Positions 14,936-15,023 of a DNA stretch of 15,023 bases are shown piece by piece. The notes under the pieces are model-generated. The model searched no databases, had not been told where the DNA came from, and saw only the letters and a program-made list of their open reading frames with translations. The stretch's first letter is position 1; each line of letters opens with the position of its first letter. The position numbers were made by a program, and so were the translations under genes. Source of the stretch: an uncultured Prevotella sp. (GTDB lineage: Bacteria; Bacteroidota; Bacteroidia; Bacteroidales; Bacteroidaceae); NCBI RefSeq assembly GCF_900549175.1, contig NZ_URNN01000083.1, forward strand, positions 1 through 15,023, given 5' to 3'.

Positions 14936-15023
14936 ACTTTAACGTATGTTAAACGATACCCGATCCTTGATTTCTGCACTACGACGCGAAATACGCGATT
15001 TTTCGCAAAAATGGGGAACGCTG

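Larger units (their letters stand above)
14829..15023. other. 3' intergenic region after the operon
   Basis: I see no gene in this AT-rich stretch. It holds the two hairpins annotated separately (14837-14873, 14897-14935), a short palindrome TTTAAC-gtat-GTTAAA (14938-14953), and a GCGAAA/TTTCGC pair (14986-14991, 15001-15006) near the right edge. The latter two may belong to the control region of the next gene, beyond the window. No TAnnTTTG promoter match was seen. Confidence 0.6.

Noticed and set aside
15011..15023. ATG at 15011 as the start of a next gene
   Set aside because: Only four codons are visible before the edge and no promoter match precedes it.

Overview
The window looks like a carbohydrate-degradation operon from a Bacteroidota (Bacteroidales-type) bacterium. 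The basis is: six same-strand secreted glycan-active genes with short AT-rich gaps, start codons preceded by A-rich sequence rather than Shine-Dalgarno boxes, an exact TAnnTTTG match (the Bacteroidetes sigma-ABfr -7 element) just before the first gene, and a Bacteroidota-style lipobox on the GH43 protein. Coding DNA is clearly GC-rich and spacers AT-rich, which suggests one of the higher-GC members of the order. The genus cannot be fixed from this sequence.

Layout: 1-308 is a leader region. It holds two degenerate copies of a TTTGCG/CTGCG 8-nt-period repeat (about 1-113), a polypyrimidine tract (129-163) and a promoter (-7 at 252-259). Then come: GH2 enzyme with an N-terminal laminin-G/ConA-like domain (309-4013); a second, divergent GH2 enzyme with a PA14 domain (4059-7514); two tandem paralogous SGNH/sialate-O-acetylesterase-type carbohydrate esterases (7540-8988 and 9024-10448); a 93-nt spacer carrying a 20-bp-period tandem repeat; a lipoprotein GH43 enzyme with discoidin (F5/8C) and FnIII domains (10542-12392); and a GH3 enzyme (12462-14828) whose frame is broken by one amber codon at 13071-13073. 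The 3' spacer (14829-15023) contains two strong hairpins and a short palindrome.

Functional picture (inference): the esterases remove O-acetyl groups, the GH43 trims furanosyl or pyranosyl side units at the cell surface or in the periplasm, and the two GH2 enzymes plus the GH3 remove terminal sugars. This fits an acetylated, branched plant glycan such as a hemicellulose or pectin side chain, but no residue seen here fixes the substrate. SusC/SusD transporters, a sensor/regulator and endo-acting enzymes are all missing from the window. If this is a polysaccharide utilisation locus, those parts lie outside it.

The most notable points are the single clean nonsense codon in an otherwise intact GH3 gene, a PA14 domain that appears to be nested inside a C-terminal domain shared by both GH2 proteins, and two short-period tandem repeats in the intergenic DNA.
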